A DNA stretch of 64,000 bases from Rhodobacteraceae bacterium LNNU 3342 (GCA_008711135.1 VUAW01000014.1:1-64000), one strand, 5' to 3'; positions 9,307 through 20,969 are shown, counted from the first letter of the stretch. Notes: generated by a model not told the origin, from the letters alone. Numbers and translations: made by a program.

Positions 9307-9643
9307 GAAGCATGTTCCATCTGGCTACGGGCGCAGGGGCGCCTTGGTTGCTGTCCTGGAACACGGGAGAGGCGCCGTGTTCCTGCACGGCATCCCGATG
9401 GGATGCATCATGCGATCACAGCGCCGTTGCTGTCGAACAATTTGGGGTCGCGTCGTTGCGGCCCATCCGATCCCGGCCATGGGGCATCGAGTCGGTACAG
9501 CTTCTGTTTATCACGCACCTGCCGGCGATTCATGCCTCGGCAGGGGCGAAGGGTTGTGGAAGGGCTTCGCTGCGGCAAGATCGGGCGGTACCAGCCTAAT
9601 CTGCACAGAAAATGCCCGCCCTGTGCACGGGGTGGCAAAGGAA
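9307..9643 (-). other. nirB upstream leader and promoter region
   Basis: This stretch of 337 nt holds no convincing gene. Just upstream of nirB lie the overlapping hairpins annotated separately at 9358-9406. The remainder presumably carries the nirB promoter and any nitrogen-control binding site, but I could not define a sigma-54 or sigma-70 box. Confidence 0.4.
9358..9406 (-). promoter_or_regulatory. Candidate attenuator/antiterminator in the nirB leader
   Basis: On the minus-strand transcript, three hairpins occur in series and overlap. P1 is GCATCCC / GGGATGC. P2 is GCCGTG / CACGGC with the six-base loop CAGGAA. The third is a perfect 9-bp stem GGAACACGG / CCGTGTTCC. P2 and the third stem share bases (9374-9383), so only one can form. 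This resembles leaders of nitrate/nitrite assimilation operons bound by ANTAR proteins such as NasT, where a hexaloop hairpin blocks a terminator. Caveats: there is no T run, and P1 has no clear hexaloop. Confidence 0.4.
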
Positions 9644-9666
9644 AAGGCCGGGGAAACCCCGGCCTT
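9644..9666 (-). terminator. tyrS terminator
   Basis: A perfect 10-bp stem AAGGCCGGGG / CCCCGGCCTT with an AAA apex. On the minus strand it is followed by TTCCTTT. It ends transcription just past the tyrS stop codon. Confidence 0.85.
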
Positions 9667-9671
9667 CCGTC

Positions 9672-10925
9672 TCAGCCCGCCAGCACGACCAGCGCGTGGC
9701 GCTTCTTGCCTGCCGTCAGCTTCAGCGGCTCTGCCAGATCGCCCGCCGCGTAGAACTGCCCGGGATCGGTGACATCGGCATCGTTCACCCGCGCGCCGCC
9801 CTCGGTGATCAGCCGCTTGGCGTCCTTGCCGGATTTCGCAAGGCCCGAGCGCACGAACAGCTGCGCAAGGCTGATGCCCTCGCCAACCTCGCCCGCCGTC
9901 AGCGCCAGCGTCGGCAGGTCATCACCCACGCCACCCTTTTCGAACACCTCACGCGCCGTCGCCTCGGCCGCAGCCGCTGCTTCCGCACCGTGGCACAGCG
10001 TTGTCACCTCGTTCGCGAGGATGATCTTGGCCGCGTTGATCTCTGCCCCGGCCAGTGCGCCCAGCCGTTCGCATTCCTCGACGGGAAGCTCGGTGTAAAG
10101 CTTCAGGAAGCGGCCCACGTCGGCGTCGGTCGTGTTGCGCCAGAACTGCCAGAACTCATAGGGGCTCAGCATGTCGGCATTCAGCCACATGGCGCCACCT
10201 GCCGATTTCCCCATCTTCCGCCCGTCCGAGGTGGTCAGCAGCGGCGAGGTGAGCCCCCAGACCTCATGGTCGATCACCCGGCGCGTCAGGTCCACACCGT
10301 TGACGATGTTGCCCCACTGGTCCGACCCGCCCATCTGCAGCAGGCAGCCATAGCGGCGGTTCAGTTCCAGGAAGTCATAGGCCTGCAAGATCATGTAGTT
10401 GAACTCGAGGAAGCTCAACGACTGTTCCCGGTCCAGCCGTGACTTAACGGATTCAAACGACAGCATCCGGTTCACGCTGAAATGCCGCCCGATGTCCCGC
10501 AGGAATTCGAGGTAGTTCAGGTGGTCCAGCCATTCCGCGTTGTTCAGCATGATGGCGTCGGTCGCACCCTCGCCATAGCTCAGGTACTTGGCAAACACCT
10601 GCTTCATGCCGGCGATGTTTTCGTCGATCTGTTCGGGCGTCAGCAAGGGGCGCTCATCGGACCGGAAGCTGGGATCGCCCACCTTGGTGGTGCCGCCGCC
10701 CATCAGCGTGATGGGCTTGTGTCCCGTCTTCTGCAGCCAGCGCAGCATCATGATGTTGAGCAGGTGCCCCACATGCAGCGACTTGGCCGTCGCATCATAG
10801 CCGATATAAGCAGGAACGACCCCTTTCGCCAAAGCCTCGTCCAGCGCCTGATAATCGGTGCAGTCGGCCAGATAGCCGCGCTCGATCATCACGCGCATGA
10901 AGTCTGATTTCGCATGGTATGTCAT
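9672..10925 (-). CDS. tyrS: Tyrosyl-tRNA synthetase
   Basis: A 417-residue class I aminoacyl-tRNA synthetase charging tRNA-Tyr. The HIGH motif appears as HVGH at 51-54 after [10 protein letters not shown], and the KMSKS loop as KMGKS in [11 protein letters not shown]-terminal S4-type RNA-binding domain ([21 protein letters not shown]-like region) ends the protein. Length and motif spacing are normal. It is divergent from anmK with only 63 nt between the starts, so the two promoters overlap. Confidence 0.97.
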   Translation of the reverse strand: MTYHAKSDFMRVMIERGYLADCTDYQALDEALAKGVVPAYIGYDATAKSLHVGHLLNIMMLRWLQKTGHKPITLMGGGTTKVGDPSFRSDERPLLTPEQIDENIAGMKQVFAKYLSYGEGATDAIMLNNAEWLDHLNYLEFLRDIGRHFSVNRMLSFESVKSRLDREQSLSFLEFNYMILQAYDFLELNRRYGCLLQMGGSDQWGNIVNGVDLTRRVIDHEVWGLTSPLLTTSDGRKMGKSAGGAMWLNADMLSPYEFWQFWRNTTDADVGRFLKLYTELPVEECERLGALAGAEINAAKIILANEVTTLCHGAEAAAAAEATAREVFEKGGVGDDLPTLALTAGEVGEGISLAQLFVRSGLAKSGKDAKRLITEGGARVNDADVTDPGQFYAAGDLAEPLKLTAGKKRHALVVLAG

Positions 10926-10988
10926 CGGGGTCTTCCCTTGTTTCAGTGCGCTCGTCTATACCGGAGCCACGCAGAGGAGGGAAGCGGC

Positions 10989-12077
10989 ATGGGGAACATG
11001 ATCTGGGCCCTGGGGGCCATGTCAGGAACCTCGCTCGACGGGGTGGACGCTGCCCTGCTGCTGACCGATGGCGAGGTGATCGAGGCCTTCGGCGCCTCTG
11101 CCTACCGCCCCTATTCCCCGCAGGAACGCGACACGATCCGCGCCGCCTTTGGCCGCTGGCCGGGCGAAGCTGGCGTCGAACAGGCCGCCCAGGTGGTCGA
11201 GGATGCTCATTTCGAGGTTCTGCACCCGCTCTCTGCCTCGGCGGCGCTGATCGGGTTTCATGGCCAGACGCTTGCCCATGATCCGGGCGGGCGGGGGACG
11301 CATCAGGCCGGTTCGGGTGAACGGCTGGCAAAGCGGCTGGGCCTTCCGGTCGCCTGGGACTTCCGCAGCCGCGACGTGGCCGAGGGCGGGCAGGGCGCGC
11401 CGCTAGCGCCTTTCTTCCACCACGCCTGCGCGCGCTGGGCGGGGGCAACCGAGCCGGTCGCTTTCCTGAACCTTGGTGGCGTGGGGAACGTCACATGGGT
11501 CGACCCCGCGCAGCCGGAACCGGAGGCGCCGGGGGCGCTGGTGGCCTTTGACACCGGCCCGGCGAACGCGCCGCTCAACGATCTGATGCTGACCCGCCAT
11601 GGCGTGGCGCAAGACGAAGGCGGGGCCTTGGCCGCCAGTGGGCAGGTGGACGAAGGCGTGGTGGCCCGCTTCCTGCAGACCGACTACAACCGCCTTCCGC
11701 CCCCCAAGTCGCTGGATCGTCATTTCCCCGATCTTGGCCAAGCGGTGGCGGGCCTGCGTGACGCCGATGCCGCGGCGACGCTGGTGGCCGTGGCCGCCGC
11801 CTCTGTGGCCCAAGGCTTCGCCCATTTCCCCAAGCCTCCGGTGCAGGTGCTGGTGACCGGCGGCGGCCGTCATAACGCCGCGATGATGGCGATGCTGCGC
11901 CAACGGCTGCCATGCCCCGTGGCGCCGGTGGACAGCGTCGGCCTTGACGGTGACATGTTGGAGGCTCAGGCCTTCGCCTATCTCGCTGTCCGCGTGACCC
12001 GCGGCTTGCCGCTTTCGGCCCCCGCCACCACCGGGGTCCTCCAACCGATGCTCGGCGGCCGCATCAGCACCTCCTGA
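10989..12077 (+). CDS. anmK: Anhydro-N-acetylmuramic acid kinase
   Basis: A 362-residue sugar kinase of cell-wall recycling. It phosphorylates 1,6-anhydro-MurNAc with ring opening to give MurNAc-6-phosphate. Family signatures include [15 protein letters not shown] at the N-terminus, [11 protein letters not shown], and [10 protein letters not shown]. The ATG at 10989 follows a GAGGAGGG site; the ORF opens earlier at 10914 inside tyrS without support. Its 3' end overlaps the truncated GNAT gene on the other strand by 14 nt. Confidence 0.96.
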   Translation: MGNMIWALGAMSGTSLDGVDAALLLTDGEVIEAFGASAYRPYSPQERDTIRAAFGRWPGEAGVEQAAQVVEDAHFEVLHPLSASAALIGFHGQTLAHDPGGRGTHQAGSGERLAKRLGLPVAWDFRSRDVAEGGQGAPLAPFFHHACARWAGATEPVAFLNLGGVGNVTWVDPAQPEPEAPGALVAFDTGPANAPLNDLMLTRHGVAQDEGGALAASGQVDEGVVARFLQTDYNRLPPPKSLDRHFPDLGQAVAGLRDADAAATLVAVAAASVAQGFAHFPKPPVQVLVTGGGRHNAAMMAMLRQRLPCPVAPVDSVGLDGDMLEAQAFAYLAVRVTRGLPLSAPATTGVLQPMLGGRISTS

Positions 12078-12369
12078 CGTTCAGGCGGGTGCCGCCCATC
12101 CGGTCCTCCGGATGCAGGCGTACCCCGACAAAGCCTGACACGGTCCCGTCCGTAATGGCGACGCAGATGCCCGTCGGTTCGTGATCCAGCAGCCTTGCGA
12201 CATCTGCCGCCTGCCGCTTTTGCCACCCGTCGGGGTAGAAGGCATCGTAGACGAAGCCGGGCACCTCGTGCCGCGTTTTTTCAAACACCGGCGCCCATGC
12301 CTCGATGGTCAGGGCGAGCACGGCCTCACGATGGTCTGGCGTGCAGGGAATGATTCGATGTTCCGCCAT
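12064..12369 (-). pseudogene. Truncated GNAT-family N-acetyltransferase
   Basis: 101 codons starting MAEHRIIPCTPDH. This looks like the first half of a GNAT acetyltransferase: an N-terminal strand-helix, the AWAPVFEKTRHEVPGF region, then SGFVGVRLHPEDRMG, which is beta-4 of the fold. The protein then stops where family members continue with the acetyl-CoA-binding motif A (Q/R-x-x-G-x-G/A). No continuation is visible in other frames, because the downstream DNA is the 3' end of anmK on the opposite strand. It is probably a non-functional relic, possibly created by a deletion that joined it to anmK. Confidence 0.6.
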
Positions 12370-12449
12370 GGCTGACGGTATCGCGAAATGCCCGCCCGGC
12401 GCAGCAGAAGCGGGCGACGCCCCCGAAGAACCCTTCGGAGGGCATCCAG

Positions 12450-12473
12450 ACCCCCGCGACAAGGCGCGGGGGT
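12450..12473 (-). terminator. eno terminator
   Basis: A perfect 9-bp stem ACCCCCGCG / CGCGGGGGT (12450-12458 with 12465-12473), 8 nt past the eno stop codon. The T run after it is weak. Confidence 0.65.
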
Positions 12474-12481
12474 GCGGCGTC

Positions 12482-14172
<1,691 letters not shown>

Positions 14173-14311
14173 GGCGCTTGTCCGGCCCGTCTCTCCGGTT
14201 GCGGGTTTAGGGGATTTGCCCAGGATGGGCCAGCGATTTCGCACGGTTGGCATGGCTTGACATCCCGGCTGCGGCGGCAAAACCTGCCCGCCGCGCAGAG
14301 GGAGGAACGCC

Positions 14312-15220
14312 ATGCCACAAAAGGACCGGATCGACGCAGGCGGGGCGCTTGCGCTCGTGGCGTTCTCGATGCTGCTGGGCTTCAACCAGGTGGTCATCAA
14401 GGTCGTGAACGAAGGGATCCAGCCCGTCTATTTCGCCGGGCTGCGGTCGGCGGGCGCGATCGTCTGCATCATCGCGTGGATGCGGTTGCGGGGGATGCCG
14501 ATCATGATCGCGCCGGGGACATGGCGGGCGGGGCTGCTGATCGGGCTGTGCTTTTCGGCTGAATTCCTGTGCCTCTTCATGGCGCTGGACCTGACAACGG
14601 TGGTCCGGTCCTCGATCATGTTCTACTCGATGCCGATCTGGCTGGCGATGGCCTCGCACTTCCTGCTGCCGGACAGCCGGATCACCCCGCAAAAGGCGCT
14701 GGGGCTGGGGGTTGCCTTCGCAGGCGTCATCATGGCGATCCTGACACGGGGGCAGGGCGGCGGAGGCAGCCTTGCGGGCGACCTGCTGGCGCTGGGGGGG
14801 GCGCTGGGCTGGGCGGGGATCATCCTCTGCGCCCGCGGCACGGCCATGCGCCGGGTACGGCCAGAGGTGCAGCTTCTGTGGCAGGTAGGGGTGTCTGCGC
14901 TGGTGCTGCTGATCGTGTCGCCGTTCTTCGGCCCTGCGCTGCGCGACCCGCAGGCAATCCACCTCTGGAGCTTTGCCTTCCAGACGGTAGTGGTGGCCTC
15001 GGCGGGGTTCGTGTTCTGGCTCTGGCTCGTGTCGATCTACCCGCCCTCGGGCGTGGCGAGCTTTTCGTTCCTCACCCCCATCTTCGGCATCGCCTTTGGC
15101 TGGCTGATCCTGGGCGAAGAGGTCGGCCCCGGGATCCTCGCCGCCGGCGCGCTGGTGACGGCGGGGATCGTGATCATCAACCGTGCTCAGGTCCCGCAGA
15201 AAGTCCGGCGGACGACCTGA
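14312..15220 (+). CDS. EamA/DMT-family transporter
   Basis: A 302-residue inner-membrane protein with about ten hydrophobic segments forming two EamA repeats. The second repeat ends in the typical [27 protein letters not shown]-like run (segment 15067-15160). Such drug/metabolite transporters usually export metabolites or amino acids; the substrate is unknown. The ATG at 14312 follows GGAGGAAC. Its last 34 nt overlap the 3' end of selO on the opposite strand. Confidence 0.88.
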   Translation: MPQKDRIDAGGALALVAFSMLLGFNQVVIKVVNEGIQPVYFAGLRSAGAIVCIIAWMRLRGMPIMIAPGTWRAGLLIGLCFSAEFLCLFMALDLTTVVRSSIMFYSMPIWLAMASHFLLPDSRITPQKALGLGVAFAGVIMAILTRGQGGGGSLAGDLLALGGALGWAGIILCARGTAMRRVRPEVQLLWQVGVSALVLLIVSPFFGPALRDPQAIHLWSFAFQTVVVASAGFVFWLWLVSIYPPSGVASFSFLTPIFGIAFGWLILGEEVGPGILAAGALVTAGIVIINRAQVPQKVRRTT

Positions 15221-16614
15221 TCGGGATAGGGCGCGGCGCGGAATTCATCGCCCGCGTCAAACGGCGTCTTCAGCGCCTCATGCAGGCGCTGGAACGGGCC
15301 ATAGTTCCCCTCAAGCGCGGCGGCAATGGCTTCCTCGACCCGGTGGTTGCGCGGAATGATCGCAGGGTTCACCTGCCGCATCGCTTCCTGCGCCTCGGTC
15401 AGGCTGCGGCCCTCGGCCTCCAGCCGCGCGTGCCACTGGGCGGCCCAATCGTCGAAGGCATCGCGGTCCAGGAATTCATCCCGCGCGGTGCCCTCGGCAA
15501 GGCCGCGGAAGGTGCGGGTGAAGTCCGCTTGGCCCTGCGCCATCCGCGTCAGCAGCAGGTCGATCAGGTCGCGATCGCCCTCCTGTTCGGTGGCAAGACC
15601 CAGCTTGGCCCGGAAGCGCTTCAGCCATTCCTTTTCATAGATCGGCGCAAATTCGTGTACGATCTCGGTCGCCAGTTCCACCGCCGCGTCGCGTTCGCCC
15701 ATCAGCGGCAGCAGGCAGGTCGCGAACTGCGCCATGTTCCAGACCGCGATCTGCGGCTGGTTGGAATAGGCATAGCGGCCCTGCTGGTCGATCGAGGAAA
15801 AGACCTTTTGCGGATGGTATTCGTCCATGAAGGCGCAGGGGCCATAGTCGATGGTCAGCCCGCCCACGTGGCTGTTGTCGGTGTTCATCACCCCGTGGAT
15901 GAAGCCCAGTGACATCCAGTGCGCCACCAGCCGCGCCTGCGCCGCCACCGCTTCACGCAGCAGGTCGGCAGCCCCGGTCGCCTGTGGATAGTGGCGGGCG
16001 ATGGCATGATCTGCCAGCAGGCGCAGCGCCTCTTCGTCCTGGCGGACGGCAAAGAACTGGAAGGTGCCCACGCGGATATGGCTCGCAGCCACCCGCGTCA
16101 GGACCGCCCCCGGCAGCGGACCTTCGCGATAGACCCGTTCTCCGGTCGTGACAGCCGCCAGCGCCCGGGTCGTGGGGACGCCCAGCGCGTGCATCGCCTC
16201 AGACAGGAGGTATTCGCGGACAACGGGGCCGATCCAGTTGCGCCCGTCGCCCATGCGCGAAAACGGCGTGCGGCCGGCGCCCTTCAGGTGCAGGTCCCAG
16301 CGGGTGCCCGCAGGGGCCACGACCTCTCCCAGCAGGATCGCGCGACCATCGCCCAGTTGGGGGGAAAAGCCGCCGAACTGGTGCCCGGCATAGGCCTGCG
16401 CGATAGGCTGTGCCCCCGGCGGCACAAGATTGCCTGCGAACATGGCGATGCCCTCGGGGCTGCGCAGCTCCTCGGGGTTCAGGCCCATTTCCAGCGCCAG
16501 CCCGTCGTTCAGCGCGATCAGCCCCGGACTTGCCACCGGGGCCGGGTCAAGCTTGGCATAGAACCGGTCGGGCAGGCGGGCATAGCTGTTGTCGAAAGGG
16601 ATGTGCAGGGTCAT
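15187..16614 (-). CDS. selO: Protein adenylyltransferase SelO (YdiU/UPF0061)
   Basis: A 475-residue pseudokinase-fold enzyme that transfers AMP to protein Ser/Thr/Tyr in redox stress. Family landmarks visible are [35 protein letters not shown] (nucleotide-binding region), [12 protein letters not shown] and [12 protein letters not shown], the last two being the active-site and metal segment. The C-terminal Cys found in many bacterial SelO proteins is present (RRTFCGT). The ATG at 16614 was chosen over an upstream ATG at 16776, since [11 protein letters not shown] matches the usual start. Confidence 0.95.
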   Translation of the reverse strand: MTLHIPFDNSYARLPDRFYAKLDPAPVASPGLIALNDGLALEMGLNPEELRSPEGIAMFAGNLVPPGAQPIAQAYAGHQFGGFSPQLGDGRAILLGEVVAPAGTRWDLHLKGAGRTPFSRMGDGRNWIGPVVREYLLSEAMHALGVPTTRALAAVTTGERVYREGPLPGAVLTRVAASHIRVGTFQFFAVRQDEEALRLLADHAIARHYPQATGAADLLREAVAAQARLVAHWMSLGFIHGVMNTDNSHVGGLTIDYGPCAFMDEYHPQKVFSSIDQQGRYAYSNQPQIAVWNMAQFATCLLPLMGERDAAVELATEIVHEFAPIYEKEWLKRFRAKLGLATEQEGDRDLIDLLLTRMAQGQADFTRTFRGLAEGTARDEFLDRDAFDDWAAQWHARLEAEGRSLTEAQEAMRQVNPAIIPRNHRVEEAIAAALEGNYGPFQRLHEALKTPFDAGDEFRAAPYPDQVVRRTFCGT

Positions 16615-16666
16615 GGCGTCTCCTTGTCCCCCTTCACATAGGGCGCCGCCCGCCCGCGCCAAAGGG

Positions 16667-17608
16667 TCAGAGCCGCCCGATCCGTTCACTAAGCAGCGCA
16701 AAGAACCCTTCGGCGTCCAGATCCCCGATCCAGAGCGCATTGGGCTCACGCCCCGACACCCGCCACCAGTCGGCAACCGTCATGCCGCTGGTGAACTCGC
16801 CCTTCGTCTCGACCTCGACATTGACGTGGCGGCCGGTGAACAGCTCGGGCCGGATCAGGTAGGCGATGGTGCAGGGATCGTGCAGCGGCGCGCCTTCGGA
16901 CCCGTATTTCTCCTTGTCGAACCGTTCAAAGAAATCGGTCCATTCCGCCACCATCCGCCCCGGTTCAGTGCCCAGCGCCCGGAAGGCCTCTACCCGTGCG
17001 CGGGTGGTGAGCGCCTTGTGCGTGACGTCCAGCGACATGACCACCATCGGGGCGCCTGCGTCAAAGACGATGGCCGCGGCCTCCGGATCGACAAAGATGT
17101 TGAATTCGGCCGAAGGGGTGATGTTGCCGACCTCGAAATAGGCGCCGCCCATCAGCACGATTTCCTGCACGCGGCCGATGATATCGGGCGCCCGCTGGAA
17201 CGCGGTCGCGATGTTCGTCAGCGGCCCGATCGGCACCAGCGTGACGGTGCCGGACGGTTCCCGGCGCAGGGTGTCGATGATGAAGTCAACGGCGTGCTGG
17301 TCCTGCAGCGGCATCACCGGATCGGCGAGCTGCGGCCCGTCCAGCCCGGTCTTGCCATGCACATGTTCCGCCGTCACCAGCTTGCGCTTCAGCGGCGCCG
17401 CGCACCCGGCAAAGACCTTCACATCCGGCCGGCCCGCCAGTTCGCAGACGATCCGCGCGTTCTTTTGCGTCAGGGGCAGGGGCACGTTGCCCGCCACGGC
17501 GGTGATGCCCAGAAGATCGATCTCGTCAGGGCTGCCCAAGGCCAGCAGGATGGCTACGGCATCGTCCTGCCCGGGATCGGTGTCGATGATGATCTTGCGA
17601 GGGCTCAT
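16667..17608 (-). CDS. Inosine/uridine-preferring nucleoside hydrolase
   Basis: A 313-residue hydrolase cleaving the N-glycosidic bond of nucleosides to base plus ribose. The calcium-binding signature [18 protein letters not shown] lies at the N-terminus (family pattern DxDPGxDDA). ITAVAGNV and the [11 protein letters not shown] segment are also typical. No signal peptide, so cytoplasmic. The ATG at 17608 follows AGGAGAC. It sits between selO and the iron-binding protein gene without an obvious functional link. Confidence 0.93.
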   Translation of the reverse strand: MSPRKIIIDTDPGQDDAVAILLALGSPDEIDLLGITAVAGNVPLPLTQKNARIVCELAGRPDVKVFAGCAAPLKRKLVTAEHVHGKTGLDGPQLADPVMPLQDQHAVDFIIDTLRREPSGTVTLVPIGPLTNIATAFQRAPDIIGRVQEIVLMGGAYFEVGNITPSAEFNIFVDPEAAAIVFDAGAPMVVMSLDVTHKALTTRARVEAFRALGTEPGRMVAEWTDFFERFDKEKYGSEGAPLHDPCTIAYLIRPELFTGRHVNVEVETKGEFTSGMTVADWWRVSGREPNALWIGDLDAEGFFALLSERIGRL

Positions 17609-17717
17609 GGCTGTCTCCTGTTGCTTGGAGGCAGGTAAGACGACAGGCAGGCGCTTGTCCATGCCTGCAGGCAGGAAGCATCCGGACAGCGCGGGAAATC
17701 GGCAGGTTGGAACGCAG

Positions 17718-17742
17718 AAGGGGCCGGACGTGCCGGCCCCTT
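17718..17742 (-). terminator. Terminator of the iron-binding protein gene
   Basis: A perfect 10-bp stem AAGGGGCCGG / CCGGCCCCTT with loop ACGTG, 22 nt past the stop of the minus-strand gene. Confidence 0.75.
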
Positions 17743-17763
17743 CCAGAACTGCAACGACAGCGA

Positions 17764-18771
17764 TCAGCCGTCGAAGTTGACTTCTTCCATGATCCGAAGC
17801 GCCGCGCCGCGCAGGCGGGCGATTTCGGTCAGGTCATGGGTGTCGAACTCGGGCTCACCCCAGCTTGCCACCAGTTCCGACCGTTCAGCACCTTCCAGAA
17901 CCGGGTATTCGTGGTTGGCCTCGGCATAGATCGCCTGCGCCTCGGGCGAGACCATGTATTCCATGAACTTGATCGCCGCGTCGCGGTTCGGCGCGGCCTT
18001 GGTCAGCCCCACGCCGGAAATGTTCAGGTGGGTGCCGCCATCCTCGAAGGTCGGAAAGACGATGCGGGCGCTTTCGGCCCATTCGCGCTGTTCCTCGTCG
18101 GCCAGCATCGCGCCCATGTAATAGGTGTTGGCCAGCGCGATGTCGCATTCCCCGGCCCAGACGCCGCGGACCTGCTGACGGTCGTTGCCCTCTGGCGGGC
18201 GGGCGAGGTTGGCCTTTAGCCCTTCGGCCCACTCGCGGGCCTCTTCTTCGCCGTGGTGGGCAATCATCGCCGACAGCAGCGCAAGGTTGTAGTTGTGCAC
18301 GCCCGGACGGGTGCAGATGCGGCCGCGCCATTTTTCGTCGGCCAGATCCTCGTAGGTGGTGACTTCGCCTTCGGCCACGCGGTCCTTGTGGGCGTAGACA
18401 ACTCGGGCGCGGGAGGTCAGGGCGAACCACAGGTCATCGGGGCTGCGCAGATGTTCCGGGATCGCCTGCTCCAGCACTTCGCTGTCGACCGGTTGCAGGA
18501 CGTCTGCATCCACGACTTGCTGCAGGTTCGCGATATCCACGGTCAGCACCAGGTCGGCGGGCGAACGCGCGCCTTCGGCGGTCAAGCGTTCTACCAGGCC
18601 GGATTCCAGGTAGGACAGGTTGACCTCGATGCCGGTTTCTTCCGTGAAGGCGGCCACGACGGGCTCGATCAGGAAGGCCTGGCGGGTGGTGTAGATGTTG
18701 ACCTCTTCCGCGAGGGCGGGAAGGGCGGTCATGGCCATGGCCGAACCCAGAAGGGCGGTGCGCAGCTGCAT
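17764..18771 (-). CDS. Fe(3+) ABC-transporter substrate-binding protein (orphan)
   Basis: A 335-residue periplasmic binding protein of the ferric-iron FbpA/FutA class, with a signal peptide ending ALPALA. It continues EEVNIYTTRQAFLIEPVV, and ANTYYMG carries the adjacent tyrosines that bind Fe3+ in this family. No permease or ATPase gene adjoins it; the neighbours are mazG and a nucleoside hydrolase, so the rest of the transporter must be elsewhere. The upstream gap contains an inverted repeat that may be an iron-regulatory site. Confidence 0.9.
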   Translation of the reverse strand: MQLRTALLGSAMAMTALPALAEEVNIYTTRQAFLIEPVVAAFTEETGIEVNLSYLESGLVERLTAEGARSPADLVLTVDIANLQQVVDADVLQPVDSEVLEQAIPEHLRSPDDLWFALTSRARVVYAHKDRVAEGEVTTYEDLADEKWRGRICTRPGVHNYNLALLSAMIAHHGEEEAREWAEGLKANLARPPEGNDRQQVRGVWAGECDIALANTYYMGAMLADEEQREWAESARIVFPTFEDGGTHLNISGVGLTKAAPNRDAAIKFMEYMVSPEAQAIYAEANHEYPVLEGAERSELVASWGEPEFDTHDLTEIARLRGAALRIMEEVNFDG

Positions 18772-18795
18772 GTCAGTCTCCTAGTCGTACAGGTT

Positions 18796-18836
18796 GATTG
18801 ACGGTCATAATCCTGACGAAAATAGTAATGTCAATC
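18796..18836 (-). promoter_or_regulatory. AT-rich promoter region with inverted repeat upstream of iron-binding protein gene
   Basis: GATTGAC (18796-18802) and GTCAATC (18830-18836) form a perfect 7-nt inverted repeat in an AT-rich gap directly upstream of the gene. The spacing (27 nt) is long for one Fur, Irr or RirA dimer, so these could be two half-sites or part of the promoter. Assignment to an iron regulator is inference from the gene's function. Confidence 0.35.
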
Positions 18837-18841
18837 CTGAT

Positions 18842-19663
18842 TTATTTTGTCAGCTGCTTCTCGGCGGCTTTGGCCTCATCCCAAAGGGCGTCCATTTCAG
18901 CAAGCGACGACTGATCCGGTCTCCGTCCCTGCGCGGCCAGCGCGGCCTCGATGGCGGCAAAGCGGCGTGTGAACTTGCCGTTGGCCCGCCGCAGGGCAGC
19001 CTCGGGGTCGACGTCCAGATGACGGGCGAGGTTGGCCATCACGAACAGCAAGTCGCCGAATTCCTCCTCGACCCGGTCAGGGCCAAGGGTATCGCGCGCC
19101 TCGACCAACTCGCGCGTCTCCTCGGCGATCTTGTCCAGCACCTGTCCCGCATCGGGCCAGTCGAACCCCACCCGCGCCGCGCGGCGTTGCAGCTTGACCG
19201 CCCGCATCAGCGCCGGAAGGCCCAGCGCCACCCCGTCCAGCACGCCCTTTTCCCGGGCGGCGGCGCGTTCGGCGGCCTTGATCGTTTCCCAGTCGGCGAC
19301 CTGCTGTTCCGCGGTCTTGTCGCGGTTCTCATCGCCAAAGACATGCGGGTGGCGGGCGATCATCTTGGCGTTGGTCGCATCTGCGATGCTGTCAAAGGTG
19401 AAATGCCCGGCCTCGGCCCCCATCTGCGCGTGATAGACGACCTGAAGCAGCAGGTCGCCCAATTCGCCTTCCAGCGCGGGCCAGTTCTGCCGTTCGATGG
19501 CGTCGGCGACCTCATACGCCTCCTCGATGGTGTAGGGCGCAATGGACGCAAAGTCCTGTTCGATGTCCCAGGGGCAACCCTGATCCGGGTCGCGCAGGGC
19601 GCGCATGATGGCCAGCAGGCGCGGCAGCGGGTCTTGGGGCAGGGTGGCGGGATCGATCGTCAT
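18842..19663 (-). CDS. mazG: Nucleoside triphosphate pyrophosphohydrolase MazG
   Basis: A 273-residue protein hydrolysing NTPs to NMP plus PPi. Two MazG helical domains are visible: GCPWDIEQDFASIAPYTIEEAYEVADAI with the ExxE metal motif, EGELGDLLLQVVYHA, and the second copy KIAEETRELVEARD with EEEFGDLLFVMANLARHL. The length fits the two-domain E. coli type. The ATG at 19663 was chosen since MTIDPATL matches where the conserved region begins. It is divergent from the amidohydrolase gene. Confidence 0.94.
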   Translation of the reverse strand: MTIDPATLPQDPLPRLLAIMRALRDPDQGCPWDIEQDFASIAPYTIEEAYEVADAIERQNWPALEGELGDLLLQVVYHAQMGAEAGHFTFDSIADATNAKMIARHPHVFGDENRDKTAEQQVADWETIKAAERAAAREKGVLDGVALGLPALMRAVKLQRRAARVGFDWPDAGQVLDKIAEETRELVEARDTLGPDRVEEEFGDLLFVMANLARHLDVDPEAALRRANGKFTRRFAAIEAALAAQGRRPDQSSLAEMDALWDEAKAAEKQLTK

Positions 19664-19728
19664 TGCGGCGGCTTCCGTTTTGCGGTCATCTGGCGGCACA
19701 ATCAGGGGAAAGCGCCAAGGAGTCCATG

Positions 19729-20892
19729 ATGCCCGTTCTCAACCGCATCGCCGCCTATGCCGACGAGATGAAGGCCTGGCGCCGGCACCTGCACCAGCAC
19801 CCGGAACTGCAGTTCGACTGCCATGAAACCGCGGCCTTCGTCACGTCTCGCCTGCGCGACTTCGGTGTGGATGAGATTCACGAGGGGATTGCGAAATCGG
19901 GGGTGGTGGCGATCATCAACGGAAAGCAGCAGGGGCCGACCATCGGGCTGCGCGCCGACATGGATGCCCTGCCGATGACCGAGGTGACGGGGCTGCCGCA
20001 TGCCTCGACCGTGGCGGGCAAGATGCACGCCTGCGGGCATGACGGGCACACCACGATGCTTCTGGGCGCCGCCCGCTACCTGGCTGAAACCCGCAATTTC
20101 GCCGGCCGCGTGGCGCTGATCTTCCAGCCGGCCGAGGAAGGCGGCGGCGGCGCGGGTGTCATGGTCAAGGAGGGTGTGCTGGACCGCTTCGGGATCGAGC
20201 AGGTCTTCGCGCTCCATACCTCGCCCAACACGCCGGTGGGGCATTTCGCCACCACCACGGGTCCGATCATGGCGGCGGTGGATACGGCTTGGGTGCGGAT
20301 TGCAGGGCGCGGCGGCCACGGCGCCATGCCGCATGAAACCGCCGACCCGGTCGTGGCGGCCATTGCCATGATCAACGCGGTCCAGACGATCGTCAGCCGC
20401 AACCACATGGCGACCAAGGATCTGGTGATCTCGGTCACGCAGATCCACGCGGGAACGGCCGACAACGTGATCCCGGACGAGGCATGGTTCTGCGCCACGA
20501 TCCGCACCTTTGACAAGGAGGTGCAGGCCATGGTCCGACGCCGGTTCGACGAGATCGTGCAGGGCACCGCGTCGGCCTTTGGCGTGACGGCAACCCTCGA
20601 CTACCAGATGGGCTATCCGGCAACGATCAACGATCCCGCCCGCGCCGCCTTTGCGGCAGAGGTCGCGCGCGAAGTATCAGGCCCCGCGGCGGTAGAGGCC
20701 GACGCCACCCGCGCCATGGGGGCCGAGGACTTTTCCTACATGCTGGAGGCGCGGCCGGGGGCGTACCTGTTCATCGGGCAGGGGGACGGGCCGGGGCTGC
20801 ATCACCCGGGGTTCGACTTCAACGACGAGGTCGCGCCGGTGGGGGCGAGCTTCTTTGCGCGGCTGGTGGAACGGGCACAGCCGGCGGGCTAG
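19729..20892 (+). CDS. M20-family metal-dependent amidohydrolase (hippurate hydrolase type)
   Basis: A 387-residue cytoplasmic M20D peptidase/amidohydrolase. Metal and catalytic segments visible are RRHLHQHPEL (N-terminal), GLRADMDALPM, HACGHDGHTTMLLGAA, QPAEEGGGGA and MGAEDFSYM. AAGGAG at 19717-19722 is 6 nt from the ATG at 19729 and 3 nt from an alternative ATG at 19726. It likely removes acyl groups from N-acyl amino acids; the exact substrate is unknown. Confidence 0.93.
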   Translation: MPVLNRIAAYADEMKAWRRHLHQHPELQFDCHETAAFVTSRLRDFGVDEIHEGIAKSGVVAIINGKQQGPTIGLRADMDALPMTEVTGLPHASTVAGKMHACGHDGHTTMLLGAARYLAETRNFAGRVALIFQPAEEGGGGAGVMVKEGVLDRFGIEQVFALHTSPNTPVGHFATTTGPIMAAVDTAWVRIAGRGGHGAMPHETADPVVAAIAMINAVQTIVSRNHMATKDLVISVTQIHAGTADNVIPDEAWFCATIRTFDKEVQAMVRRRFDEIVQGTASAFGVTATLDYQMGYPATINDPARAAFAAEVAREVSGPAAVEADATRAMGAEDFSYMLEARPGAYLFIGQGDGPGLHHPGFDFNDEVAPVGASFFARLVERAQPAG

Positions 20893-20947
20893 GGCTTCTC
20901 CCGCCCGTCGTCGCGGCGCTGGACGCCGCTTCTCCTGTTGGGCCGGG

Positions 20948-20965
20948 CGCGGGCTTGCGCCCGCG
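20948..20965. terminator. Hairpin between convergent genes
   Basis: A perfect 7-bp stem CGCGGGC / GCCCGCG with loop TTGC. It sits between the converging amidohydrolase and sensor-kinase genes and may serve both. There is no T run on either side. Confidence 0.45.
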
Positions 20966-20969
20966 CGGG

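Noticed and set aside
6721-9753. A 1010-codon open frame antisense to nirB
   Set aside because: It is the mirror frame of a high-GC gene, has no family signatures and lacks a ribosome site; nirB on the other strand is unmistakable.
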